This document shows positions 8,218 through 15,837 of a DNA stretch of 64,000 nt, piece after piece (positions within the stretch are counted from its first letter, which is position 1; every line of letters begins with the position of its first letter). Position numbers and translations under genes: made by a program. The DNA is from Syntrophaceae bacterium (GTDB lineage Bacteria > Desulfobacterota > Syntrophia > Syntrophales > Smithellaceae): positions 1 through 64,000 of the forward strand of contig WRPE01000004.1 in NCBI GenBank assembly GCA_009773315.1, given 5' to 3'. Below the pieces are notes generated by a model. That model had not been told where the DNA came from. It did not search any database and saw only the letters and a program-made list of their open reading frames with translations.

Positions 8218-10296
8218 TTGAAAAACAACATCACAACACTCAATGAATTTGAAGGGGCAACCCTGCTCAGGCAGTGGGAAATCCCTGTTATTGACGGTGT
8301 TCTGGCCAATGATTATTTGGAAGCCGCTACGGCGGCCAATAGGCTTGGCTTTCCGGTCGCGCTGAAGATTTGTTCCGAGGCTGTCCCTCACAAAACCGAA
8401 CGGGGCGGGGTGGTGCTGAACATCAAAGATACATCCGCCCTGAGCAAGGCCGTCCGGGAGATGAAGCATAAATTTTCCGGTATTCCCCATGCGCTTCTGG
8501 TGCAGAAGATGGCCCGGCCGGGCACTGAACTTATCCTGGGGGTCAGGCGCGATCCCGTGTTCGGCCCCGTGGTCCTTGCGGGCATCGGCGGCATCTTTAC
8601 CGAAATCTTCCGTGACACGGCCATTGATCTTGCCCCCGTGGACGAAAAAGCCGCGCTGGCCATGCTCCGGCGCCTCAAAGGCATCGCCCTTCTTGACGGC
8701 TACCGCGGCCAGGAACCCCTGGATATTGTCGCTATCTCCAAGGCCATCTCGGCGCTCTCCCGGCTCATATCCGAACATCCGGATATTCTCGAAATTGATG
8801 TGAATCCCTTCATCGCTTACCCGGAGGGGGCCGTGGCCGTGGATGCCCTGGTGCGATTGGATTCCAGCCCTTCCACGCCAATCCGAAAACGCCCCGACCC
8901 TGCGACCGTAGCGCCGTTTTTCAATCCGTCATCTATGGCCGTGATCGGCGCATCAAGAAGTCCGGGAAAAGGAGGCAACATCATCCTGCGCAACCTGCAG
9001 AAGGCTGGTTTCAAAGGCGTCCTTCATCCCATCAATCCCACCTGCAAGGAAATCCTCGGGCTTCTCTCCTATGCCAGAGTCTGTGATGTTCCGGGTCCGG
9101 TGGATCTGGCCATGATTGTGATTCCCAAGACTGCGGTGCTCGAGGCCTTGGAGGACTGCGCCGCCAAGGGAGTCACCAACATCATCCTGAGCACAGGCGG
9201 CTACTCAGACATGGGGGAAGCAGGCGCTCTGGAGCAAAAAGTCATTATCGATCAGGCTAAGCGGGCGGGCATCCGGGTCATGGGACCCAACAGCATCGGC
9301 ACGCTCAACCCATCCGCCGGTATGGCCACGTCCATTGTGGGCCTCGATCCGATCAAGCCGGGCGGCGTGTCGATCATCGGCCAGTCCGGTGTTTTCTCGT
9401 CAGGTTGGGGGCGCTGGATTGCGGATACCAAACCCTTCGGGCTGGCCAAGGTAGCCTGCATCGGCAACAAGGGCGACATCAACGAAAGCGACCTTCTCGA
9501 ATACCTGACCGATGATGCCCAGACCTCTACTATTGGTATGTACCTGGAAGGCGTGATCGAGGGACGGCGTTTTGTCAGGGCCGCCAAAACGGCTTGCAAA
9601 AGAAAACCTGTGGTCGTCATGAAAGCCGGCCGCAGCAAAGCCGGAGCGATCGCCGTGGCTTCACATACCGGATCGCTTGCCGGGTCGGACGCGGTGTTCG
9701 ATGCGGTCTGCCGCAGAACAGGCCTGGTTCGGGTGAATAACCCTGAAGCTTTCTTCGATACCCTGTCGGCCTTTGAAAAGCTCCCTGGGCCGCGGGGAAA
9801 CCGCATGGGCGTTCTTTCCATCACGGGCATGGGCTGCGTCGCCGCCACGGATGCCGCGGAAGAGTATGGCATCATTCTGCCCGCGCTCCAACCTGCAACA
9901 CTGAAACGATTGGGCGAGGTGATGCCTTCCTGGGCCCCGGTGCGCAATCCCATCGACACCTGGTCCGCCATTGAGCAGCACGGCTCAAAAAAAGCCTCCA
10001 GCCACATTGCCCGGTGCCTGATGGACCAGAAAGATGTGGATGCCCTTTTGATTACTTTCGTGCTTATGCCGGAAAGTATGTTCGACATTTCCGAGGCTTT
10101 TGCCGAAATTTTCAGCCGTCATCCGGACAAGCCGGTTTTTGCCAGCTACTACGGCGGCACAACCAGGGAAATTAGCCACATTCACGATGGGTTTGCGGCA
10201 CTGGGCGTGCCCTGCTACCCCACACCGGAACGCGCCATATTTGCGTTTAGCCGCATGGTGGAATACGCACGGTTCCACGGAACGATCCGCGTATGA
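8218..10296 (+). CDS. ADP-forming acyl-CoA (acetyl-CoA) synthetase, fused beta-alpha type
   Basis: This protein of about 692 residues couples cleavage of an acyl-CoA to ATP synthesis (acyl-CoA + ADP + Pi to acid + ATP + CoA), or runs in reverse to activate acids. An ATP-grasp domain fills about residues 1-215 (VALKICSEAVPHKTERGGV; ILGVRRDPVFGPVVLAG). A CoA-binding Rossmann domain begins at AVIGASRSPGKGG and a succinyl-CoA-ligase-like domain at SIIGQSG. The phosphohistidine motif is SHTGSLAGSD. Beta-before-alpha order is the less common fusion arrangement. AGGAGG at 8200-8206 lies inside the longer frame from the ATG at 8188 and fits a TTG start at 8218, so 8218 is chosen; 8188 remains possible. 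Acyl specificity is unknown. Confidence 0.85.
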   Translation: MKNNITTLNEFEGATLLRQWEIPVIDGVLANDYLEAATAANRLGFPVALKICSEAVPHKTERGGVVLNIKDTSALSKAVREMKHKFSGIPHALLVQKMARPGTELILGVRRDPVFGPVVLAGIGGIFTEIFRDTAIDLAPVDEKAALAMLRRLKGIALLDGYRGQEPLDIVAISKAISALSRLISEHPDILEIDVNPFIAYPEGAVAVDALVRLDSSPSTPIRKRPDPATVAPFFNPSSMAVIGASRSPGKGGNIILRNLQKAGFKGVLHPINPTCKEILGLLSYARVCDVPGPVDLAMIVIPKTAVLEALEDCAAKGVTNIILSTGGYSDMGEAGALEQKVIIDQAKRAGIRVMGPNSIGTLNPSAGMATSIVGLDPIKPGGVSIIGQSGVFSSGWGRWIADTKPFGLAKVACIGNKGDINESDLLEYLTDDAQTSTIGMYLEGVIEGRRFVRAAKTACKRKPVVVMKAGRSKAGAIAVASHTGSLAGSDAVFDAVCRRTGLVRVNNPEAFFDTLSAFEKLPGPRGNRMGVLSITGMGCVAATDAAEEYGIILPALQPATLKRLGEVMPSWAPVRNPIDTWSAIEQHGSKKASSHIARCLMDQKDVDALLITFVLMPESMFDISEAFAEIFSRHPDKPVFASYYGGTTREISHIHDGFAALGVPCYPTPERAIFAFSRMVEYARFHGTIRV

Positions 10297-10596
10297 CACT
10301 CGACTGAGGAGGCAATTTATCGCCCTCCGTGTTGTTGCTAATAATTATGGTATTCATAAACAAGACTGCCGGAAGTTGGATGGCAGTTGGACAAATTTCC
10401 CATAAATTACCCGCTGGGCTTTTGGTCTTTATTATAGTGAAATGCTGAGTGCCTAAATTTCATTTCCTTTGATTTTAAACACATTGTTGCTTTCAATTCT
10501 TTTTTCAAGAGAGTATAAAGATAACGAAAAATCGGAAAACACTTGGCAAGCATATTAAATGTTGGCCTAAAATGAATATTGATAAGGAGACAATAA
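10297..10596. other. Intergenic region without a supported gene; AT-rich toward its right end
   Basis: Three hundred bases lie between the acyl-CoA synthetase stop and the nuclease-like gene. The left part has a short GGAGG...CCTCC dyad (about 10308-10331) and CTGCC/GGCAG arms near 10368-10390, either of which could help termination. The right part becomes strongly AT-rich. A GTTGGCC at 10560-10566 is the exact reverse complement of GGCCAAC at 11531-11537 and could mark a cassette edge, but no partner arm was found. Confidence 0.4.
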
Positions 10597-11529
10597 ATGG
10601 CACAGATAATTGTCGGAGACAAATCCCCTATTCAAGATTATCCTTTTGCGGATGAAGTTCATGACATGGGTGATTTTATTGTTTCGCATCCTGAAATTCT
10701 CGGCCCAGAAGTGGAAATATTGGCACGAGAGCTCCAAGTACCTACTATCGCTGGTTTAAAAAGATTAGATTTTCTCGCATTTGATACTGAGAATAATCAA
10801 GTCGATATTGTCGAATTGAAAAATCAACTTGCTGACGAAAAAGTTCTTCTTCAAACACTTCGATACGCAAATTGGTTACGGAATAACCCTGACACAATTC
10901 GCTACCATATTAAAAAGCAGAATTTAAAAATTGATGCTGAAGAGATTGACACTGATTCAATAAAGGTAATTATTGTTGCACCGAAAATATCGCATACACT
11001 TACAGAGTTGTGTCAATATATTACTGCTTTTGATTTCGAGTTTGTGGAATTACAAAGATTTAAAGATGCTTCAGGAAAAGTCTACGCTGTTACTGACCGC
11101 ATCGAATCTGAAGTTATTGAGCCAGTACCAACGAAATCTCAAGGCACCTATGACCTGAAGTGGTATAGTGAACATTCAGTTCGTGAACAGCAAATTCAAG
11201 ACCTTCAAAAGACAATAGATGAATTAATCGTTATCTGTGAACGAAACGCATGGGATATAGGGCCGAGGTATGTTAAGTGGTCTGTCAGGTTTCAAACTCC
11301 AGGCGGGCGCAATGCCTTCCTTCTGAATGTCAGAAAAACGCAAAACCATCATTTGTTTTTTTGTTTGGGTCCGGATTTTGATATTTCAAAATTTAATATT
11401 GCGGAAAAAATTAAGAAAAATATAAGACACACAAAAGGTAGTCGTTGGTGGAAAATAGAATTTGCGGTTGAAGAAATCAATGACCTTGTCCCCTTGTTAG
11501 AAATGGCTTATCAGAACATCATAAAATAA
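10597..11529 (+). CDS. PD-(D/E)XK nuclease-fold protein (DUF91/NucS-like N-terminus), cassette-borne
   Basis: This is a 310-residue protein. Around residues 48-75 it has LKRLDFLAFDTENNQVDIVELK, the D...(D/E)xK layout of PD-(D/E)XK restriction-like nucleases. The Asp in RLDFLAF and VELK provide the candidate metal-binding and catalytic residues, and YANWLRNNPDTI follows. This is the pattern of DUF91/NucS-type endonuclease domains. The C-terminal 90 residues (YVKWSVRFQTPG ... RWWKIEF) look like a separate DUF5655-like alpha/beta domain. A coiled segment (EQQIQDLQKTIDEL) joins them. The gene is AT-rich relative to neighbours and ends immediately before an attC-like site, suggesting arrival as an integron-type cassette. 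Its role (defence, repair or regulation) is unknown. Confidence 0.65.
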   Translation: MAQIIVGDKSPIQDYPFADEVHDMGDFIVSHPEILGPEVEILARELQVPTIAGLKRLDFLAFDTENNQVDIVELKNQLADEKVLLQTLRYANWLRNNPDTIRYHIKKQNLKIDAEEIDTDSIKVIIVAPKISHTLTELCQYITAFDFEFVELQRFKDASGKVYAVTDRIESEVIEPVPTKSQGTYDLKWYSEHSVREQQIQDLQKTIDELIVICERNAWDIGPRYVKWSVRFQTPGGRNAFLLNVRKTQNHHLFFCLGPDFDISKFNIAEKIKKNIRHTKGSRWWKIEFAVEEINDLVPLLEMAYQNIIK

Positions 11530-11530
11530 A

Positions 11531-11586
11531 GGCCAACAAGGGCAATACAGCCGATCGCTACGCTCCGGGTGATTTCTTCGTTGGGC
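11531..11586 (+). repeat. attC-like recombination site 1
   Basis: Starting one base after the nuclease-gene stop, the site opens with GGCCAAC (11531-11537) and closes with GTTGGGC (11580-11586), which satisfies the GTTRRRY core of integron attC sites. The outer arms pair at 6 of 7 positions. The interior AATACAGCCGATCGCT is nearly repeated in the site at 12162-12223 (AATACCGCCGATCGCT). The inner stem is weak by eye. Confidence 0.45.
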
Positions 11587-11666
11587 ATAAATATTAATGC
11601 TTTATAGCCATACATATACCCATACTATTATATTGCATTTTTACATAAATCTGGCATAGTAAAATC

Positions 11667-11953
11667 ATGAAAAAAGCAACCTTTGAATGGAATGAAGAAA
11701 GGACAAGGAAAACCAATTCAAGCATGGTATTTCTTTTCTGTCTGCGCAACAGGCTTTTCTTGATCCCCACCGTGTTATCGCGGAAGACATTAACCATAGC
11801 ACTGAAGAGAATCGATATTACTGCATGGGCCATGTCGGCGAAGGTGTCTTAACGGTCAGGTTTACGTACCGCTGTAACGTAATACGCATCTATGGCGCAG
11901 GTTATTGGAGAAAAGGAAGGAAAATCTATGAAGACCAAAACAAAATATACTGA
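11667..11953 (+). pseudogene. brnT: BrnT (DUF497) ribonuclease toxin, disrupted by a -1 frameshift
   Basis: The frame from the ATG at 11667 reads MKKATFEWNEE and then loses homology. Stepping back one base at 11699 restores a complete BrnT: KDKENQFKHGISF, AFLDPHRVIAEDIN, YYCMGHVGEGVLTVRFTY, NVIRIYGAGYWRKGRKIYE, ending at the TGA at 11951-11953. Together these make about 95 residues, the normal size. All family blocks (FEW-N-xxK, KHGISF, RFTYRxxVIRI) survive. The shift sits in GAAGAAAGG and is explained by loss of one A from a short A-run; a sequencing or assembly error is an alternative. The last 26 bases overlap the brnA start. BrnT is an RNase toxin neutralised by BrnA. Confidence 0.75.
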
Positions 11954-12167
11954 GGAACCCATGGGCCATTTGAGAGTTGTCAAAGACTTTCTTCCGCCCC
12001 CGGAAAAGTTAGTGCTGAAAGAAGATAATGTGAAAGTAACTATTTCTTTAAAGAAATCAAGCATCAGTTTTTTTAAAGATCAAGCAAAAATACAGAAGAC
12101 TTCTTACCAGAGAATGATCAGGGAAGTCGTGGACTGGTACGCCTCACATTATCAAAAGAGCGCATAA
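11928..12167 (+). CDS. brnA: BrnA-type antitoxin (ribbon-helix-helix/CopG-like)
   Basis: This 79-residue protein starts MKTKTKYTEEPMGHLRVV, with a strand VKVTISLKKSSISFFKDQAKIQ that fits the ribbon of an RHH DNA-binding protein and a C-terminal helix YQRMIREVVDWYASHY typical of BrnA and related antitoxins. The ATG at 11928 is preceded by GGAAGGAAAA and overlaps the 3' end of the (frameshifted) brnT in another frame. It should bind BrnT and repress the operon. Since brnT appears broken here, brnA may be kept as a solitary regulator or may be decaying. It is followed immediately by the second attC-like site. Confidence 0.8.
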   Translation: MKTKTKYTEEPMGHLRVVKDFLPPPEKLVLKEDNVKVTISLKKSSISFFKDQAKIQKTSYQRMIREVVDWYASHYQKSA

Positions 12168-12223
12168 CAAAATCAATACCGCCGATCGCTGGCTTTTGGC
12201 CAGCTCCGGCTCCGCCGTTAGAA
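12162..12223 (+). repeat. attC-like recombination site 2
   Basis: The site overlaps the brnA stop. Outer arms are GCATAAC (12162-12168) and GTTAGAA (12217-12223). The core deviates from GTTRRRY at the last base. The centre forms a strong hairpin, GCCGATCGCTGGC with GCCAGCTCCGGC around a TTTTG loop, whose arms differ by one unpaired base, as in folded attC sites. AATAC-(A/C)-GCCGATCGCT is shared with the site at 11531-11586. Confidence 0.45.
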
Positions 12224-12291
12224 TTGGTTCCATATCAATTGATGAAGACCGGCGGAATCGCTTACAGTTCTAAATCTTGGGAAAGGGGGCA

Positions 12292-12819
12292 ATGGCAATG
12301 GAAGGTTGGACGGAAGAAGAAATAAAAGACAAGAATCTGATGGCGCCCTGCGGCTTGTATTGCGGCGCCTGCGGCGTTTACATTGCAACAAGGGATAAGA
12401 ACGAAAAATTCAAGGAGGTCATGGGCAATCTCTACAAGACAAAGACCGAAGACACGGAATGTTATGGCTGCATGCAAAGCGAGCCGCCGAAGAAGCTTTA
12501 CGGCTACTGCAACCTGTGCGCGATCAGGAATTGCGTCCGGGAAAAAAGTTATTACTCCTGCCACCAATGCAGCCAGTGGCCCTGCAGTATGATAGAAAAT
12601 TTCGGTCTGGCCACAGGTGAGCGGGTGATGAAAAGGGCCATCCCCTTATGGCGCGCTAAGGTAGCCGAGTTGGGTGATGAGAAGGGCAGCGTGGAATGGG
12701 CCCGGGCGGAGCTAACGCGCTATCACTGTCCTAATTGCGGAAAACCGCTCTTCAGGGGGGCAAAGCGCTGCCGGGCCTGTAAGGCAGAAGTTGCCGAGGC
12801 GCTTGACGGGACACTGTAA
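12292..12819 (+). CDS. DUF3795 cysteine-rich protein with C-terminal zinc ribbon
   Basis: This protein of about 175 residues has MAPCGLYCGACGVY near the N-terminus, the hallmark of DUF3795. ECYGCMQSEPP, YCNLCAIRNCV and YYSCHQCSQWPC follow, forming a series of Cys pairs likely to bind Zn or Fe-S. A C-terminal zinc ribbon YHCPNCGKPLFRGAKRCRACKAE is fused on. Two ATGs lie six bases apart (12292 and 12298) behind AAAGGGGG; the second has the better spacing and the first is reported. Function of the family is unknown; members are common in anaerobes. The C-terminal ribbon is an addition to the usual domain of about 100 residues. Confidence 0.75.
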   Translation: MAMEGWTEEEIKDKNLMAPCGLYCGACGVYIATRDKNEKFKEVMGNLYKTKTEDTECYGCMQSEPPKKLYGYCNLCAIRNCVREKSYYSCHQCSQWPCSMIENFGLATGERVMKRAIPLWRAKVAELGDEKGSVEWARAELTRYHCPNCGKPLFRGAKRCRACKAEVAEALDGTL

Positions 12820-12953
12820 TCCCGGAAAGAATCGCCTATCATTTATTGCCTTTAGCCTTTCTCCTGCCATTTTTTGCCAGTTTTCCTTCTTGACAAAAGC
12901 GGAAAGTTTTGCGCTCTTATGCGTCGCAAAACTCAATTTCAGGCAGGTGTTTC

Positions 12954-14321
12954 ATGGAACTCTTCTTCGATCCCAAATCTGTTGTTGTTATCGGCGCTTC
13001 CAATGCCCCCCTCAATCTCGGAGCCACAATTTGTAACATGTTGAAGGATTATCTTCGCTATACCGGGGCCGTCTATGCTGTGAATTCCAAAGGAGAGACG
13101 GTGAACGGCTACCCGGGCTATTCGTCTGTTCTGGACCTCCCGGAAGCCCCCGATCTGGCGGTAATCATTGTGGCGGCACGCAATGTTCCCGACATTATCC
13201 GGGACTGCGCGCAAAAAGGCATCAAGCGCATCGTCATTGAGAGCGCCGGTTTTTCCGAGGGCGGAGAACTCGGCGAGGCGATGCAGCGCAAAATTGACGA
13301 GATCGCGAAAGCCAACGGCATCCGCTTAATGGGGCCCAACTGTCTGGGAACACTGAGCACGCGCAATAGGTTCTGCTCTTTTTACGGCGTCAACCCCAGC
13401 CTGGTGGAGATGAATCAAATCTTTGAGTCGCCGGGCAATATCTCTTATATCATCCAGAGCGGCGGCGTGGTTGTCCTGGTCATGGAATCGCTTTATTACG
13501 ACCTGGTCGGCATCAATAAGGTGGTCAGTATCGGCAATAAGTGCGATGTTGATGAAGCGGACCTGATTGATTATTTTCAAAACGACGAGACCGAAGTCAT
13601 CGGTATATATCTGGAGAATGTGGCCGACGGCCGCAAGCTCATGGAAGCGTCGGCGAAATCCCGTAAGCCCATCTTGATCTATAAGGTGGGCAAAACCAAA
13701 GAGGGAGCGATGGCCGCCATGTCTCACACGGCGGGAATGGCCAACAACGATTCGATCTTCGATGCCGCATGCAGGCAGGCGGGGATCATCCGTCTGCAAT
13801 CCATCGACGAGCTCCATTCGCTCCCCAAAATGTTCACGGAAATGCCCCTGTTGAAGGGGGAACGGATCGCGGCGTTCACCAACTCCGGCGCCTTCGGCAG
13901 CATTGCCGCGGACCTGCTGGTGCAGGCGGGATTGCAGATGCCGCGCCTTGCCCCGCATACTCAGGAACGGCTGAAGAAAGCCGGACAAGTCTTCAACATC
14001 AAGAACCCCGTGGACATCGGCCCCGCTCCTCCGCAGACCTATCTCGACATTTTCGATATTCTTTTATCCGCGGATGAAGTGGACGGCCTTTTACCGCTGC
14101 TCAGCGTCTGGCAGCCTTTCGTGATTGACACGCTCCTGGAACTTTTGAAAATGTGTAAGCATTACGATAAGCCCGCGGCCATTTATACACCGAATGCCAT
14201 CGCCAAATCCATTGCCATTCGCGCCAAATACCGTATCCCCATCTTCGAAACGCCGGAACAGTCGGTGCGGGCACTATCCGTTTCCCATACATATTATGAA
14301 TCTCTCCTGAAAAGGAAATGA
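12954..14321 (+). CDS. ADP-forming acyl-CoA synthetase alpha-type protein (CoA-binding), no ATP-grasp
   Basis: This 455-residue protein has the CoA-binding Rossmann loop VVVIGASNAPLNLG at the N-terminus, LMGPNCLG near 125, the ligase domain with IQSGGVV near 165, and the phosphohistidine block MSHTAGMANND near 255. This is the alpha subunit of NDP-forming acyl-CoA synthetases; the beta (ATP-grasp) partner is not fused or adjacent. SHTAGMAN departs from the usual SHTG(S/A)LAG but keeps the His. The ATG at 12954 is used (AGGCAGGTG upstream) and opens directly with MELFFDPKSV. Its stop overlaps ATGA with the next frame. It may use the ATP-grasp of the fused protein at 8218 or an unlinked beta subunit; this is inference. 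Confidence 0.75.
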   Translation: MELFFDPKSVVVIGASNAPLNLGATICNMLKDYLRYTGAVYAVNSKGETVNGYPGYSSVLDLPEAPDLAVIIVAARNVPDIIRDCAQKGIKRIVIESAGFSEGGELGEAMQRKIDEIAKANGIRLMGPNCLGTLSTRNRFCSFYGVNPSLVEMNQIFESPGNISYIIQSGGVVVLVMESLYYDLVGINKVVSIGNKCDVDEADLIDYFQNDETEVIGIYLENVADGRKLMEASAKSRKPILIYKVGKTKEGAMAAMSHTAGMANNDSIFDAACRQAGIIRLQSIDELHSLPKMFTEMPLLKGERIAAFTNSGAFGSIAADLLVQAGLQMPRLAPHTQERLKKAGQVFNIKNPVDIGPAPPQTYLDIFDILLSADEVDGLLPLLSVWQPFVIDTLLELLKMCKHYDKPAAIYTPNAIAKSIAIRAKYRIPIFETPEQSVRALSVSHTYYESLLKRK

Positions 14322-14335
14322 TAAGCAGGGTTTTT

Positions 14336-14818
14336 ATGAAGATATTTATCGACGCGGATGCGTTTCCGAATGTAATCAGAGACATCCTGATCAAGGCATC
14401 TTTGCGTCTGAATATCCCGCTGATTTTTGTAGCCAATAAACCGCTGCGCCTGGAGAAACTGTCCAACCTGTCTTTAATCCTGGTTCCGGGAGGACCGGAT
14501 GTTGCGGATGACCGCATCGCCCAGCTTGTGCAGCCGGGCGACCTTGTCATTACCGCCGATATTCCGCTGGCCGACCGGGTTGTGACAAAAAATGCCTTTG
14601 CCATGAATCCCAGAGGCACGCTCTATACCGAGCACAATATCAAAGACCGGCTGGCCATGCGTGATTTGCTGGGTGAACTGAGAGATAACGGCATGATCAC
14701 CGGCGGCCCGGCCATCTTCTGTAAAAAAGACCGCCAGGCCTTTGCCAATCAACTGGATAGTTTTTTAGTCAGGCAACTCAAAGTCGAAAACGCGACGCAA
14801 AGGAATCCTGTTTGCTGA
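14336..14818 (+). CDS. YaiI/YqxD family protein (DUF188)
   Basis: This protein of about 160 residues begins MKIFIDADAFPNVIRDIL, the family signature with its DADAxP motif. VPGGPDVADDRIAQLVQPGDLVITADIPLADR is a PIN-like acidic pattern, followed by ALNxRG-like AMNPRGTLYT and a C-terminal RQAF...LDSFL. DUF188 proteins have a PIN-like nuclease fold but no established role. The start at 14336 fits the family N-terminus; an ATG at 14318 overlaps the previous stop. It is translationally close to the upstream CoA-binding protein and overlaps the start of the RluA gene downstream. Confidence 0.85.
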   Translation: MKIFIDADAFPNVIRDILIKASLRLNIPLIFVANKPLRLEKLSNLSLILVPGGPDVADDRIAQLVQPGDLVITADIPLADRVVTKNAFAMNPRGTLYTEHNIKDRLAMRDLLGELRDNGMITGGPAIFCKKDRQAFANQLDSFLVRQLKVENATQRNPVC

Positions 14819-15765
14819 CCATGACACGAACACGAATCATCACATCCAGGACTCCGTTTCTTCCATCAACCCAACGTCTTGACGGTTACTGCGCCGGTCG
14901 GTTCACCTATCTGACAGAAGATCAATGGCAACAGGAGATTCTTGCCGGAAAGTTATCGCTTGATGGCGTGATAGCCACCGATTCTGCGACAATGCTGAAA
15001 GGCGGAGAATTGCTTGCCTGGGACGGCAGCGGAATCGTAGAACCGGATGTCGACGCAGGGATCACCATTCTCTATGAGGACGAATGGCTTGTTGCCGTCA
15101 ATAAAACGGGAAATTTGCCGGTCCACCCTTCGGGACGGTATTTTAACAATACACTGGTTGCCTTGCTTGATGATCGATACGGGCGCAAGGTTTATCCGGT
15201 GCACCGCATCGACCGTGAAACGTCGGGTGTCATCCTCCTGGCCTTCGATGGAAAAAGTGCGGGCGCTCTGTCCGAATCGCTGGCGAAAGGATCAAAAGAG
15301 TATCTGGCTCTGGTGCATGGAAATTTCCCCCAGGAAGAGATGGTCGTCGATTTGCCCTTAGGACGTGATCGTAAATCCGCCGTAAGCAAGAAACGAAGAG
15401 CGTGGACGGGTGGAACCGAAAAGGCTCTGACGCGATTCCGAAAAATCCTGACCGCGGGCGACGTTTCCCTGGTCCGGTGCGTCCCCGAAACGGGGAGGCT
15501 TCATCAGATACGCGTTCATTTGCTGGCCGTGGGTTATCCGGTTGTCGGCGATAAGCTCTACGGGCGGGATGAAACCGCTTTTCTCACTTTTATCAAACAG
15601 GGACTAACCGCCGCACTGCAAGAGCGCCTGGTGCTGCCGCGCTCGGCATTGCACGCCGCCAGGCTGATCTTTCTGCATCCGCAGACCAAACAAGCAATGG
15701 TCATCCGCGCGCCCCTTCCCAAGATGTTTGCTGATTTTATCCGCGCAAGAAGAGCTAACGGCTGA
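14812..15765 (+). CDS. RluA-family 23S rRNA/tRNA pseudouridine synthase
   Basis: This 317-residue protein isomerises uridine to pseudouridine in RNA. The catalytic block is VHRIDRETSGVILLA (Asp near residue 133), preceded by VNKTGNLPVHPSG. TGRLHQIRVHLLAVGYPVVGDKLYG is the conserved C-terminal motif II/III. The N-terminal 60 residues are S4-like. A TTG at 14812 has AAAGGA seven bases upstream and overlaps the DUF188 stop; an ATG at 14821 lacks such a site, so TTG is preferred. Which U is modified cannot be predicted. RHQ...SALHAARLIFLHP near 280 is typical of the RluA/C/D branch. Confidence 0.88.
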   Translation: MLTMTRTRIITSRTPFLPSTQRLDGYCAGRFTYLTEDQWQQEILAGKLSLDGVIATDSATMLKGGELLAWDGSGIVEPDVDAGITILYEDEWLVAVNKTGNLPVHPSGRYFNNTLVALLDDRYGRKVYPVHRIDRETSGVILLAFDGKSAGALSESLAKGSKEYLALVHGNFPQEEMVVDLPLGRDRKSAVSKKRRAWTGGTEKALTRFRKILTAGDVSLVRCVPETGRLHQIRVHLLAVGYPVVGDKLYGRDETAFLTFIKQGLTAALQERLVLPRSALHAARLIFLHPQTKQAMVIRAPLPKMFADFIRARRANG

Positions 15766-15837
15766 TCGGTCATGTCTGCCAAAATATTTTTGGCCTAAAA
15801 CGTAAAACTTTCCATTAACACCTTCAGTCTTTAGTCT

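Noticed and set aside
9252-10088. Minus-strand frame of 278 codons opposite the fused ADP-forming synthetase
   Set aside because: It is a shadow of a GC-rich gene with strong codon bias; there is no ribosome site or family motif.
10560-10566. GTTGGCC as the core of a third attC site upstream of the nuclease gene
   Set aside because: It deviates from GTTRRRY, and no convincing R''-like arm or central hairpin was found to its left.
11667-11953. Programmed -1 frameshift in brnT
   Set aside because: The site GAAGAAAGG is not a canonical X-XXY-YYZ heptamer in the zero frame, and I see no stimulatory stem-loop. A simple base loss or sequencing error is likelier.
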